Source: Candidatus Defluviicoccus seviourii
GTDB lineage: Bacteria > Pseudomonadota > Alphaproteobacteria > Rhodospirillales > Defluviicoccaceae
NCBI GenBank assembly: GCA_900609035.2
Contig: UXAT02000054.1
Span: forward strand, 1 to 64,000
Reading direction: 5' to 3'
Length of the DNA: 64,000 nt
The notes under the pieces were generated by a model. That model was not told the origin of the DNA, ran no database searches, and saw only the letters and a program-made list of their open reading frames with translations. The number at the start of each line of letters is the position of its first letter. Positions within the stretch are counted from its first letter, which is position 1. Below, one piece after another: positions 11,383 through 20,097 of the stretch. A program made the translations under genes and the position numbers.

Positions 11383-11837
11383 CGGGGCAAAGACTTCCGC
11401 CAGAACATCACGTCGTCCGCTACGTCCCCGCAAGTAAGCTGCTCAGGGACGAGAACGGCAACGTAGTGGGCGTCTTGGGCGCAGCGTTCAAGCTGAGAGA
11501 GGGCGAGAGAGCACTCTCGGCGACGTGGCTTGAGTACTTTCCGGGTGAACGTACGGAGCAGATTTCCGAAGTCGTGCAGGCTTTTCGAGCCAGCCTGAAG
11601 GTCGGCACGAAGAGCGGTTTCGCGATCGGCAATGTACGCGCGATTATCGATGCCTGCGCGACCAGGCGGCACAAGATCCGCATCGTTCATGAGCCGGAAG
11701 AGGACAACAAGGCGCACGTGGCTGTGCGCCGGATGCCCCGAGACGACCCCGAGCTTCTTGAACTCCTTGCCGAAAAGGCGTGGGCAGAGCTGGCGCTGAA
11801 CGCTCAGATTCCATCTGGAAGCGCCCCAACACCTTAG
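11379..11837 (+). CDS. Hypothetical protein, operon gene 3
   Basis: 152-aa protein starting at GTG 11379, overlapping the upstream stop by 4 bp (GTGA). The sequence looks structured and conserved: HHVVRYVPASKLLRDENGN, a segment LSATWLEYFPGERTEQI, then FAIGNVRAIID and HKIRIVHEPEEDNKAHV, ending in DDPELLELLAEKAW. Conserved-looking His, Arg and Glu/Asp residues could form an active site, but no family was recognised. It ends the coupled operon; a degenerate repeat follows 10 bp later. A toxin-, nuclease- or binding-type role cannot be told apart from sequence alone. Confidence 0.75.
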   Translation: MTGQRLPPEHHVVRYVPASKLLRDENGNVVGVLGAAFKLREGERALSATWLEYFPGERTEQISEVVQAFRASLKVGTKSGFAIGNVRAIIDACATRRHKIRIVHEPEEDNKAHVAVRRMPRDDPELLELLAEKAWAELALNAQIPSGSAPTP

Positions 11838-11847
11838 CCGGCCGGTT

Positions 11848-11874
11848 CGAGTCCCGTTTGGCCGGAGTGCGGCG
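11848..11874 (+). repeat. Right degenerate repeat with a tRNA T-loop-like core
   Basis: The sequence CGAGTCCCGTTTGGCCGGAGTGC, preceded by GGTT, contains GGTTCGAGTCCC, which looks like a tRNA T-arm 3' part, but no cloverleaf surrounds it. It partly repeats 9812-9837 on the other side of the three-gene operon. It may be an attachment-site remnant or coincidental. Confidence 0.3.
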
Positions 11875-12029
11875 ACTCTGCCGGCTTGCGAGCGCAAAAC
11901 CGAATTGCCCCTTGCCGCGGGCCGCCGTTGCCACCATCCTGCTGTCCCAGGCGATCGTCGGGCCGCCCGGCTCGCGATCCCAACATCAGGGATTCAACCC
12001 TCGTCTTGCCTGCCGGAGCTTCACAAAGA

Positions 12030-14804
12030 ATGAACGTCGTTGTGGTCGAGTCGCCCGCGAAGGCCAAAACGATCACCAAGTACCTCGGTCCCGGGTACAC
12101 CGTTCTCGCCAGCTACGGCCATGTCCGCGACCTCTCCGCCAAGGACGGCTCGGTCCGTCCCGAGGAGGGATTCGCCATGACCTGGGAGGTTGACCCCAAA
12201 GCCCGCAAGCACGTCGACGCCATCGCCAGCGCTCTCAAGGGAGCCGATCGCTTGTTCCTCGCAACCGACCCCGACCGGGAGGGCGAGGCGATTTCCTGGC
12301 ACGTCTGCGAGCTCTTGCAGCAGAAGAAGGCGCTCGCCGGCATCGACGTCAAACGGGTGGTGTTCAACTCGATCACCCGCGGCGCAATCCTCGATGCCTT
12401 CAGCCAGCCGCGGGCACTGAACGAGGAACTGGTTGCCGCCTACCTCGCGAGAAGGGCGCTCGATTACCTGGTCGGCTTCACGCTGTCGCCGGTCTTGTGG
12501 CGGAAGCTGCCGGGCAGCCGGTCGGCCGGCCGGGTGCAGTCGGTCGCGCTGCGCCTCATCTGCGAGCGCGAGACCGAGATCGAGACCTTCCGCCAGCAGG
12601 AATACTGGACGGTCAAGGGCCTGTTCGAGACCGTGCGCGGAGAGACGTTCCCGGCGCAGCTGACGCACCTCGACAGCCGCAAACTCGACAAGATGGCGCT
12701 CGGCGACAAAGCCGCGGCAGAAGCTGCCGTTGCCGCCGCGAACGCGCGCACCTACACCGTCGGCAAGGTCGAGCGCAAACAGACCCGCCGCCACCCGGCG
12801 CCGCCCTTCATCACCTCGACGCTGCAGCAGGAGGCCTCGCGCAAGCTTTCGCTCAGCGCCACGACCACGATGCGGATCGCGCAGCGGCTCTACGAAGGGA
12901 TCGCGATCGGCGGCGAGACCGTCGGCCTGATCACCTACATGCGTACGGACGGCGTGCAGATGGCCGCTGACGCCATCCAGGGGTGCCGCGCGCTGATCGA
13001 GAACGACTTCGGCCAGCGCTATCTGCCGGCACAGCCGCGGATCTACAAGACCAAGGCGAAGAACGCCCAGGAAGCGCATGAGGCGATCCGCCCGACCGAT
13101 CTGATGCGAAAGCCTTCGGACGTTGCCGCCTACCTCGACGCCGACCAGCTCAAGCTCTACACGCTGATCTGGAAGCGGACGGTCGCAAGCCAGATGGAAT
13201 CGGCTGTGCTCGACCAGGTGGCGGCCGATATCGTCGCCGATGATCGGCAGGTCACCTTTCGTGCCAACGGCTCGGTGATCGCCTTCGACGGCTTTCTCAA
13301 GCTCTACCGGGAGAGCGACGACGAGCCGGAACGCGCAGGCGCCGGCGACGGTGACGACGCTGCAAGCCGCGTCCTGCCGCAGATGAACACTGATGAGGCC
13401 GCCAACCGCAAGCACGTCGAGGCGGAGCAGCATTTCACCCAACCGCCGCCCCGCTACACCGAGGCGAGCCTGGTGAAGCGGCTGGAGGAACTCGGCATCG
13501 GCCGGCCATCGACCTATGCAACGATCCTGCAGGTGCTGCAGGACCGAACGTATGTCCGCCTTGAAAGCCGGCGCTTCGTGCCGGAAGACCGCGGCCGGCT
13601 GGTGACCGCGTTCCTATCGAGTTTCTTCGACCGTTACGTCGCCTATGGCTTCACCGCCGACATGGAGGCGAAGCTCGACGATGTTTCGGGTGGACGCTGT
13701 GAGTGGCAGACGGTGCTCGACGACTTTTGGCGCGAGTTCAGTACGGCCGTCGAGGATATCAAAGGCTTACGGATCAAGGAGGTCTTGGACGCGCTCGATC
13801 GCATCCTGGGCCCGCACTTCTTCCGCCAGGAGGGTGAGGGCGATCCGCGCGTCTGCCCCGGCTGCGGCAGTGGCCGCTTGAGCCTCAAGCTCGGCCGCTT
13901 CGGCGCCTTCATCGGCTGTTCGGAGTATCCAAACTGCCGCTACACGCGCCCCCTGGTGCCGATGAACGCGGATGACCAGGCCAAGGCGGGAACGCAAGGC
14001 AACGGCGCCGGCCGCAGCCTTGGGCCCGACCCCGCGACCGGCCTTGAGGTCAGCATCCGCAAGGGCCCTTACGGCTGGTACGTTCAGCGCGACAGCGCCG
14101 ACAGCGGCGACGGCAAGGAAAAGGCTGCTAAGCCCAAGCGGGTGTCACTGGCCGCGGGCGTTGATCCGGAAACCGTTGACCTCGACCAAGCGCTTGCCCA
14201 CCTGGCATTGCCGCGGCTGATCGGCCTCCATCCAGAAAGTGGCGAGGAGATCGTTGCCGGCATCGGCCGCTTCGGGCCGTTCCTCAAGATGGCGGACCGT
14301 TACGTCTCCTTGAAGCGCGACGACGACGTGCTCAGCATCGGCCTCAACCGTGCCGTCGATCTGCTCGCGCGCAGCCGTCCGGCCGCCGCGGCAGGACGCA
14401 CGATCGGTGCGCATCCGGCGGACGGCAAGCCGATCACTTTGAAGGATGGCCGCTACGGCGCCTATATCCAGCACGGCCCGATCCGGGCGACCTTGCCGGC
14501 GGGGACTGCCGCGGAAGCCCTCGACCTGGAAACAGCCGTGGCGCTGCTGGCAAAGAAGGCGGGCTCCACGCCTGTGGCCAAGGGGAGAGCCCGCGGCGCA
14601 ACGAAGGGCGCTGCAAAGAAGACAGCGGCAAAGGCAGCTGCGGGCAAGGTCGGGGCCAAGGGTGCGGCCGAGAGCAAGCCCGCCGCGGCAGATGAGAAAG
14701 CCTCCTCCGCAAAGAAGAAGGCAAAGCCGCCGCGCAAGCCTTCGGCGAAGGGGCGGAAAGGCAGCGAAACGCAAACGGATGCCGGCCCCCTTTCCGACGC
14801 GTGA
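12030..14804 (+). CDS. topA: DNA topoisomerase I (type IA)
   Basis: About 924 aa. Relaxes negative supercoils by transient single-strand cleavage. The TOPRIM domain opens MNVVVVESPAKAKTI and carries the acidic triad region LATDPDREGEAISWH. The catalytic tyrosine is in GLITYMRTDG. A four-Cys zinc ribbon follows (CPGCGSGRLSLKLGRFGAF then GCSEYPNC), then repeats of the TopA C-terminal type (GPYGWYVQ, GRFGPFLKMADRYVSL, GRYGAYIQHGPI). The final roughly 80 residues form a Lys/Ala-rich histone-H1-like tail, common in alphaproteobacterial TopA. The ATG at 12030 begins the family's conserved N-terminus; an open extension to 11886 is not supported. Its last 26 bp overlap rnr. Confidence 0.97.
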   Translation: MNVVVVESPAKAKTITKYLGPGYTVLASYGHVRDLSAKDGSVRPEEGFAMTWEVDPKARKHVDAIASALKGADRLFLATDPDREGEAISWHVCELLQQKKALAGIDVKRVVFNSITRGAILDAFSQPRALNEELVAAYLARRALDYLVGFTLSPVLWRKLPGSRSAGRVQSVALRLICERETEIETFRQQEYWTVKGLFETVRGETFPAQLTHLDSRKLDKMALGDKAAAEAAVAAANARTYTVGKVERKQTRRHPAPPFITSTLQQEASRKLSLSATTTMRIAQRLYEGIAIGGETVGLITYMRTDGVQMAADAIQGCRALIENDFGQRYLPAQPRIYKTKAKNAQEAHEAIRPTDLMRKPSDVAAYLDADQLKLYTLIWKRTVASQMESAVLDQVAADIVADDRQVTFRANGSVIAFDGFLKLYRESDDEPERAGAGDGDDAASRVLPQMNTDEAANRKHVEAEQHFTQPPPRYTEASLVKRLEELGIGRPSTYATILQVLQDRTYVRLESRRFVPEDRGRLVTAFLSSFFDRYVAYGFTADMEAKLDDVSGGRCEWQTVLDDFWREFSTAVEDIKGLRIKEVLDALDRILGPHFFRQEGEGDPRVCPGCGSGRLSLKLGRFGAFIGCSEYPNCRYTRPLVPMNADDQAKAGTQGNGAGRSLGPDPATGLEVSIRKGPYGWYVQRDSADSGDGKEKAAKPKRVSLAAGVDPETVDLDQALAHLALPRLIGLHPESGEEIVAGIGRFGPFLKMADRYVSLKRDDDVLSIGLNRAVDLLARSRPAAAAGRTIGAHPADGKPITLKDGRYGAYIQHGPIRATLPAGTAAEALDLETAVALLAKKAGSTPVAKGRARGATKGAAKKTAAKAAAGKVGAKGAAESKPAAADEKASSAKKKAKPPRKPSAKGRKGSETQTDAGPLSDA

Positions 14805-16989
14805 CCAGCTCATCGCCTTCATTCGTTCCGCCGGTCCACGCGTCGGCAAGCGCGAGATTGCGCGCGCGTTTCATCTCGATGCCGAGCAGAAGGTCGAACT
14901 GCGCGCGTTGTTGAAAGACCTGGAAGGCGAGGGGCTCTTGGCGCGCGGACGGGGGCGCCGCTACGGCGAGCCGGGCCAACTGCCGAGCGTCGCCGTCATC
15001 GAGATCACCGGCGTCGATACCGACGGCGAGACGACCGCACGCCCCTTCGGCTGGACGGACGGCATGCCGCCCATGATTAACGTTGCCCCGGAACGGCGCA
15101 GCCGCGGCGCCTATGCAGCCGGCGAGAAGGTCTTGGCACGCCTCAAGAAGGTCGGGCCATCGCGTTACGAGGCGCTGGTCATCCGCCGCTTGAGTGCGGC
15201 GCCACCGCGCACCTTGGGCATCCTCGGCCGCGTCGGCGAGAGCTTGCGGATCGTCCCCATCGACCGCCGCGCGCGTGAGGAATTCGTCGTGCCTGCGGCC
15301 GAGACCGGCGGCGCGGAAGTGGGTGAACTGGTGTGGGCAGAGGTGCGGGGCGTGCGCCCGCTTGGCCTTAAGGAGGCGCGGGTTGTCGAGCGCATTGGGC
15401 CGACCGAAGGTACGCGCTCGATCACGCTGATCACCCTGCACGATCACGATATCCCGGCCCGCTTTCCCGATGCTGCGCTACGCGAGGCAACTGCCGCCGC
15501 CGCGGCACCGCTTGCGGAGCGCTACGACCTGCGCGCACTTCCCCTCGTCACCATCGACGGCGAGGATGCGCGCGACTTCGATGACGCGGTGTGGGCCGAA
15601 CCTGACCCCGCCTCCGGCAACGCCGGCGGCTGGCGGGTGATCGTCGCCATTGCTGACGTCGCCTGGTACGTGCGGCCGGGGACTGCCCTTGATCGCGCTG
15701 CGGTGGAGCGCGGCAATTCGGTCTACTTTCCGGATCGGGTCGTGCCGATGCTGCCCGAGCCGCTCTCCAACGGCTGGTGCTCGTTGAAGCCCGGCGAGGA
15801 CCGGCCGTGCCTGACCGCTCACTTGAGGATTGATCGGGACGGCCGGCTGCTCGACCACGATTTCCGCCGGGCGATGATGCGCTCGCGCGCGCGCCTGACC
15901 TACACCCAGGTCCAAGACGCGCACGAGGGCCGGTTCGATGAGATGACAAGCGGCCTGATTGAGAGCGTGATTACGCCGCTTTACGGCGCCTATGAGGCGC
16001 TTGCCCGCGCACGCACGACCCGCGGTGTGCTTGAGCTCGACATGCCGGAGCGCCGGGTGCTGATCGACGCTGCCGGTGATGTTGCCGGAATTGCGGCGCG
16101 TGAGCGCTTTGACAGCCACCGGCTGATCGAGGAGTTCATGATCCTCGCCAACGTCGCTGCCGCGGAGACGCTGGAGGCACGCAAGGTTCCCTGCATGTAC
16201 CGGGTGCACGACCAGCCGACGCCGGAGAAGCTCGCAAGCTTGCGCGAGTTCCTCGAAACCCTGGGCCTCAAGCTGCCGCGCGGTAACCTGATGAAGCCCC
16301 ACGACTTCAACCGCGTGCTTGAGCGCGCGGCCCAGATGCCGGAAGCACGCCTCGTCAACGAGGTCGTGCTGCGCGCCCAGGCGCAGGCGCAATACGATCC
16401 GCACAACGTCGGCCACTTCGGCCTCGCTTTGAAGCGCTACTGCCATTTCACCTCGCCGATCCGCCGCTATGCCGATCTGGTTGTGCATCGCGCGTTGATC
16501 ACCGCGCTCAAACACGGAGACGGCGGCTTGGCCGCGGTTGACGGCGACCTCGAACCCTTGGCGCAGCACATCTCCGCGACAGAGCGCCGGGCCGCAGCAG
16601 CCGAGCGCGATGCCGTCGACCGCTTCACGGCCGCATTCCTCGCCGAGCGCCGCGGCAGCCAGTTCACCGGCAGGATAAACGGTGTCACCCGCTTCGGCCT
16701 GTTCGTTACCTTGGACGAAACCGCAGCCGACGGGCTTATTCCGATCCGCACCCTGCCCGATGACTATTACGTCCACGACGAACGCGCGCACCAGTTGGTC
16801 GGACGCGCCTCGGGCCTAACGTTTCGCCTAGGGGATCGGGTCGAAGTCCGCCTTGTCGAGGCCAACCCGCTCACCGGCGGCATCTTGTTCGAGATCGTTG
16901 CCGGCCTGCCCGCCGCCGGGGGCCGCAGGCGATCGAGCCGGCTTGCGCGTACGTCCTCGGCGCGACCGCGCGCCGGCCGCCGCGGCTGA
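14779..16989 (+). CDS. rnr: Ribonuclease R
   Basis: About 736 aa. Processive 3'-5' exoribonuclease that degrades structured RNA. Order: an N-terminal winged-helix region (TRDQLIAFIRSAGPRVGKRE), cold-shock-like domains, the RNB catalytic domain with its metal-binding aspartates in IDGEDARDFDDAVWAE and the later RFDSHRLIEEFMILAN and HFTSPIRRYADLVVHR, and a C-terminal S1 domain (FTGRINGVTRFGLFVTLDE) ending in a short basic tail. The ATG at 14779 lies inside topA and overlaps it by 26 bp in another frame, so the two are probably coupled. An open extension to 14446 lies entirely within topA and is rejected. Confidence 0.96.
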   Translation: MPAPFPTRDQLIAFIRSAGPRVGKREIARAFHLDAEQKVELRALLKDLEGEGLLARGRGRRYGEPGQLPSVAVIEITGVDTDGETTARPFGWTDGMPPMINVAPERRSRGAYAAGEKVLARLKKVGPSRYEALVIRRLSAAPPRTLGILGRVGESLRIVPIDRRAREEFVVPAAETGGAEVGELVWAEVRGVRPLGLKEARVVERIGPTEGTRSITLITLHDHDIPARFPDAALREATAAAAAPLAERYDLRALPLVTIDGEDARDFDDAVWAEPDPASGNAGGWRVIVAIADVAWYVRPGTALDRAAVERGNSVYFPDRVVPMLPEPLSNGWCSLKPGEDRPCLTAHLRIDRDGRLLDHDFRRAMMRSRARLTYTQVQDAHEGRFDEMTSGLIESVITPLYGAYEALARARTTRGVLELDMPERRVLIDAAGDVAGIAARERFDSHRLIEEFMILANVAAAETLEARKVPCMYRVHDQPTPEKLASLREFLETLGLKLPRGNLMKPHDFNRVLERAAQMPEARLVNEVVLRAQAQAQYDPHNVGHFGLALKRYCHFTSPIRRYADLVVHRALITALKHGDGGLAAVDGDLEPLAQHISATERRAAAAERDAVDRFTAAFLAERRGSQFTGRINGVTRFGLFVTLDETAADGLIPIRTLPDDYYVHDERAHQLVGRASGLTFRLGDRVEVRLVEANPLTGGILFEIVAGLPAAGGRRRSSRLARTSSARPRAGRRG

Positions 16990-17015
16990 GCGTCAGAGCC
17001 TCCCGGAGACGCTGG

Positions 17016-17987
17016 ATGCAGCAGGCGTTCATTTTCGACACGGCACCGTTCGCAGCCGCCCATGCCTCGACGATCGCCGAAACGCCAGACGGCCTTGTCG
17101 TCGCCTGGTTCGGTGGAACGCGCGAAGGCCATAGCGATGTCCGCATCTGGCTTTCACGCCGGCGCGATGGCCAGTGGTCCGCACCTGAGTCGGTTGCCGA
17201 CGGCGTCGCCTCCCGCTTGAAGCGCTTTCCGTGCTGGAACCCGGTACTGTTCCAGGTCCCGGGCGGCCCGCTCCTGCTGTTCTACAAGGTGGGCCCCAGC
17301 CCCAGCCGCTGGTGGGGAATGATGATGCGCTCCACGGACGGCGGCAGCACCTGGTCCGAGCCTGAGAGGCTGCCGGAAGGCATCTATGGCCCGATCAAGA
17401 ACAAGCCGGTGCTGCGCGCCGACTGTGTGCTGCTCTGCCCGTCGTCATGCGAACGCCACGGCTGGCGCGTGCACATGGAATACACAGCCGATCTCGGCAA
17501 GACCTGGCGGCGCGGCCCGCCGCTCAACCAGCGTGAGGCCTTTGCTGCGATCCAGCCGACGATCCTCAACCATGCCGACGGCGGCATCCAGCTGTTGTGC
17601 CGCTCACGTCAAGGCGCAATCACCGAGTGCTGGTCCTCGGACGGCGGCGAGACCTGGAGCAAAATGCAGCCGACCGAGCTGCCCAACCCGGACAGCGGCA
17701 TCGACGGCGTCAACCTGGCCGATGGCCGCGGGCTGCTGGTCTATAATCATGCGGCCGCCAGCCGCTCGCCGCTCAACGTCATTGTCTCCGATGACGGCGT
17801 GCACTGGCATGCGTTGGCGGTGCTGGAAGAAGTGCCGGGCGAGTTCTCCTACCCAGCGGTGATCGCAGGCAGCTGCGGCCGCATCCACATCACCTACACC
17901 TGGAACCGGCGGCGCATCCGCCACGTCGTGTTGGATCCAGCCGATGTTGAGCACCGGCCGATCGAAAGCGGCCTGTGGCCGGCCTGA
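17016..17987 (+). CDS. Sialidase-like BNR/Asp-box protein
   Basis: 323-aa six-bladed beta-propeller protein of the sialidase (BNR_2-type) superfamily. Asp-box turns are visible as STDGGSTWSEP and SSDGGETWSK, with related EYTADLGKTWRRG and SDDGVHWHAL. Arg and Glu residues suited to a sialidase-type active site occur (GGTREGH, CRSRQGAITE), but assignment of the Arg triad is uncertain. No signal peptide is seen, so it may act in the cytoplasm. It begins 26 bp after rnr and could be cotranscribed. The next genes on either strand handle sugars, which suggests a glycoside hydrolase or carbohydrate-processing role rather than true sialic acid release. Confidence 0.8.
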   Translation: MQQAFIFDTAPFAAAHASTIAETPDGLVVAWFGGTREGHSDVRIWLSRRRDGQWSAPESVADGVASRLKRFPCWNPVLFQVPGGPLLLFYKVGPSPSRWWGMMMRSTDGGSTWSEPERLPEGIYGPIKNKPVLRADCVLLCPSSCERHGWRVHMEYTADLGKTWRRGPPLNQREAFAAIQPTILNHADGGIQLLCRSRQGAITECWSSDGGETWSKMQPTELPNPDSGIDGVNLADGRGLLVYNHAAASRSPLNVIVSDDGVHWHALAVLEEVPGEFSYPAVIAGSCGRIHITYTWNRRRIRHVVLDPADVEHRPIESGLWPA

Positions 17988-18007
17988 TGGGCTACAGGCT
18001 GCGGGGT

Positions 18008-18868
18008 TCAGACATCGCAGAAGCGCGCGAGCCGGCAGCCGTGCGCACTGAGCAAGGCCGGAAACGCGTCTGAAGCGAGGAAGGCGAATTCCTCCTCGCG
18101 TGCCGTCGTCACCGGATCGATGGCGGCGAGTGCGGCGTCGGCAATGCCGGGGTGGCACATGATCAGGCTACCGCGGCCCAAGCTCTTGAGGAACCGCGCC
18201 ATCAGTTGGGGATAGGGCGCGTCGTTTGCAAACCGGCGCACGCCGCGAAAGCCGGTATTGCCAGAAAAACCACGCGTACGGCAGTGACGGCGAAAGCCGA
18301 GCCCCAGCGCGTTGATCGCAACCGCCCGGACGAAGGCGATTCTGTGCGCCAAGAGATCGACGGCCGGGACGGTTGGAAAGCGCATCCAGGCGCCCGCTGG
18401 TTGCAGGCGGCGGGCGAACACGTCCATGACGGCGTCGCGAACCACGGGGAGCTGGTGGACGTGCTGATGGCCGTCGAGAAACGCGGGTTCGCACCCCATC
18501 AGGGCGACGAAGCGATCGATCTGGCGCTCGAGTTCGCGGGCGATCTCGCCCACATCCAGGCGGCCCAGAACCGCGCGGCGGATCAGGGGCCGGAGCGCCG
18601 GCAAGCGGCCGGAGGGTGCCAAGCTCGGCATCGGCCCCAGCGGCGCAAGGTCCGTCAGCGTGAAATGCAGACCGATATCGACGCTGCCCTTGAACGGCAG
18701 CAGCCGCGCCGCCTCCTCCTCCCACCAAGCACCGACGACCATGCAACTGGTCGCCGAGAGCCGTCTCGCCGCGATGAGCGTGCGGATCGCCGTACTGACG
18801 CCCGGCGCGATGCCGTAATCATCGGCACAGATCAGGATCGGCTTGTCGCCCGCGACCGAGCCGGTCAT
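18008..18868 (-). CDS. ChbG/HpnK-family carbohydrate deacetylase
   Basis: 286 aa. YdjC-type (CE14-like) metal-dependent deacetylase fold. Metal-binding motifs: CADDYG near residues 14-19, GLHFTL, DGHQHVHQLP and MCHPG. Relatives remove acetyl groups from chitooligosaccharides (ChbG) or from N-acetylglucosaminyl-hopanoid (HpnK). The long central insertion with RMRF-like and GFSGNTGF segments fits the HpnK-like branch seen beside glycosyltransferases. It ends 20 bp past the convergent sialidase-like gene and is divergent to the GT2 gene at 19039. The substrate may be a lipid-linked or hopanoid amino sugar; this is inferred. Confidence 0.88.
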   Translation of the reverse strand: MTGSVAGDKPILICADDYGIAPGVSTAIRTLIAARRLSATSCMVVGAWWEEEAARLLPFKGSVDIGLHFTLTDLAPLGPMPSLAPSGRLPALRPLIRRAVLGRLDVGEIARELERQIDRFVALMGCEPAFLDGHQHVHQLPVVRDAVMDVFARRLQPAGAWMRFPTVPAVDLLAHRIAFVRAVAINALGLGFRRHCRTRGFSGNTGFRGVRRFANDAPYPQLMARFLKSLGRGSLIMCHPGIADAALAAIDPVTTAREEEFAFLASDAFPALLSAHGCRLARFCDV

Positions 18869-19038
18869 TGCCGCACCTCGACAGAACGTGGGAAAAGGGC
18901 TATTAAATTCAGGCTAGAACTGCCGGGATAACCGGCGTGGAGGGCACTCACGTTTGCCGGTCGATCAGGGAGGCGTTAAGCGCGGCCGTGCGGGGCATGG
19001 GCGTCTCCCCTCACGCGCAGCCGTGAGAACTGGGCATC

Positions 19039-20016
19039 ATGTCAGTCGACTTGTCGATCATTGTACCGCTCAAGAACGAAGAAGCCAACCTGTCGAACCT
19101 GTGGGCACGGCTGGAACCGGTCGTGCGCAGCTTGGGGCTAGGCTTTGAGGTGTTGCTCATTAATGACGGCAGCACCGATCGAACGCTTGCGCGGGCGCTC
19201 GAGATGGCGCAAGCCATCCCCGAACTCAAGATCATCGACCTGTCCCGCAACTTCGGCAAGGAGGCTGCGCTCGCCTGCGGCTTCTCGCACGCCAGAGGCG
19301 CCGCGGTCGTCAGCATGGACGGCGACCTGCAGCACCCGCCGGAGATGCTGCCCGAAATGGTGGCGCGGTGGCGAGAGGGCTACGAGATGGTTTACGCCGT
19401 CCGCCGCTCGCGCGAATACCAGGGCTTGCTCGACCGCGCGTTCACGCGCGCTTTCTATTGGCTGTTCGAGCATTTGTCGGCGGTCAAGCTGCCCCCCGAG
19501 GCGGGCGATTTCCGTCTGCTCGACCGTAAGGTCGTCGATGCGCTCAATGCCTTGCCGGAGCGAAACCGGTTCATGAAGGGAATGTACGCCTGGGTCGGCT
19601 TTCGCACGCTCGGTATTCCCTTTACCGTTGAGCACCGTTCAGGCGGCACGAGCAGTTTCTCGCCATTGAAAAAACTCGGCTTTGCGTTCGACGCGCTGAC
19701 GGCGTTTTCAAACCTGCCGCTGCGTGTATGGAGCGTGGTCGGCGCCGGGATTTCGCTTGCGGCCTTCCTCTATATCGTCGTCCGCATCATCCGCGTCATG
19801 GTTTACGGTCTCGATGTCCCCGGTTATGAATCCCTGCTCGCGGTTATGCTGTTCCTGGGCGGTATGCAGTTGTTGAGTCTCGGCATTCTCGGCGATTATC
19901 TTGCCCGCGTGTTCGAAGAGGCGAAGGGACGACCGCTTTACGTTGTGCGCGAGCGGTTTGGCTTTACTGAGGATAAGCAGAAAAGGGCGACACGGCGCGT
20001 GCGCAAGGTCGCGTAA
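19039..20016 (+). CDS. GtrB-like GT2 polyprenyl-phosphate glycosyltransferase
   Basis: 325 aa. GT-A domain opening DLSIIVPLKNEEANL with INDGSTDRT, DLSRNFGKEAAL, the DXD-like MDGDLQHPPE, and RRSREYQG, then two C-terminal transmembrane helices (around VWSVVGAGISLAAFLYIVV and LLAVMLFLGGMQLLSLGILG). This is the layout of GtrB/DPM1/ArnC-type enzymes, which load a sugar onto undecaprenyl phosphate at the cytoplasmic face. The next two genes are a GT-C-like membrane enzyme and a GtrA flippase, giving a Gtr-style cassette. Confidence 0.92.
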   Translation: MSVDLSIIVPLKNEEANLSNLWARLEPVVRSLGLGFEVLLINDGSTDRTLARALEMAQAIPELKIIDLSRNFGKEAALACGFSHARGAAVVSMDGDLQHPPEMLPEMVARWREGYEMVYAVRRSREYQGLLDRAFTRAFYWLFEHLSAVKLPPEAGDFRLLDRKVVDALNALPERNRFMKGMYAWVGFRTLGIPFTVEHRSGGTSSFSPLKKLGFAFDALTAFSNLPLRVWSVVGAGISLAAFLYIVVRIIRVMVYGLDVPGYESLLAVMLFLGGMQLLSLGILGDYLARVFEEAKGRPLYVVRERFGFTEDKQKRATRRVRKVA

Positions 20017-20097
20017 ACACGGACGATGCCAAGCGCAAAGAAGGACCGGATCAGCGGAAACAAACATAACCGAGCTTGATCCAAGAGGCGAGAGCGC

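Noticed and set aside
11841..11874. Possible tRNA gene, because of GGTTCGAGTCCC
   Set aside because: No acceptor stem, D-arm or anticodon arm can be folded from the 80 bases upstream, which belong to operon gene 3. Kept only as a possible repeat.
12021..13442. A 473-codon frame antisense to topA
   Set aside because: Low-complexity shadow of a conserved gene; no motif.
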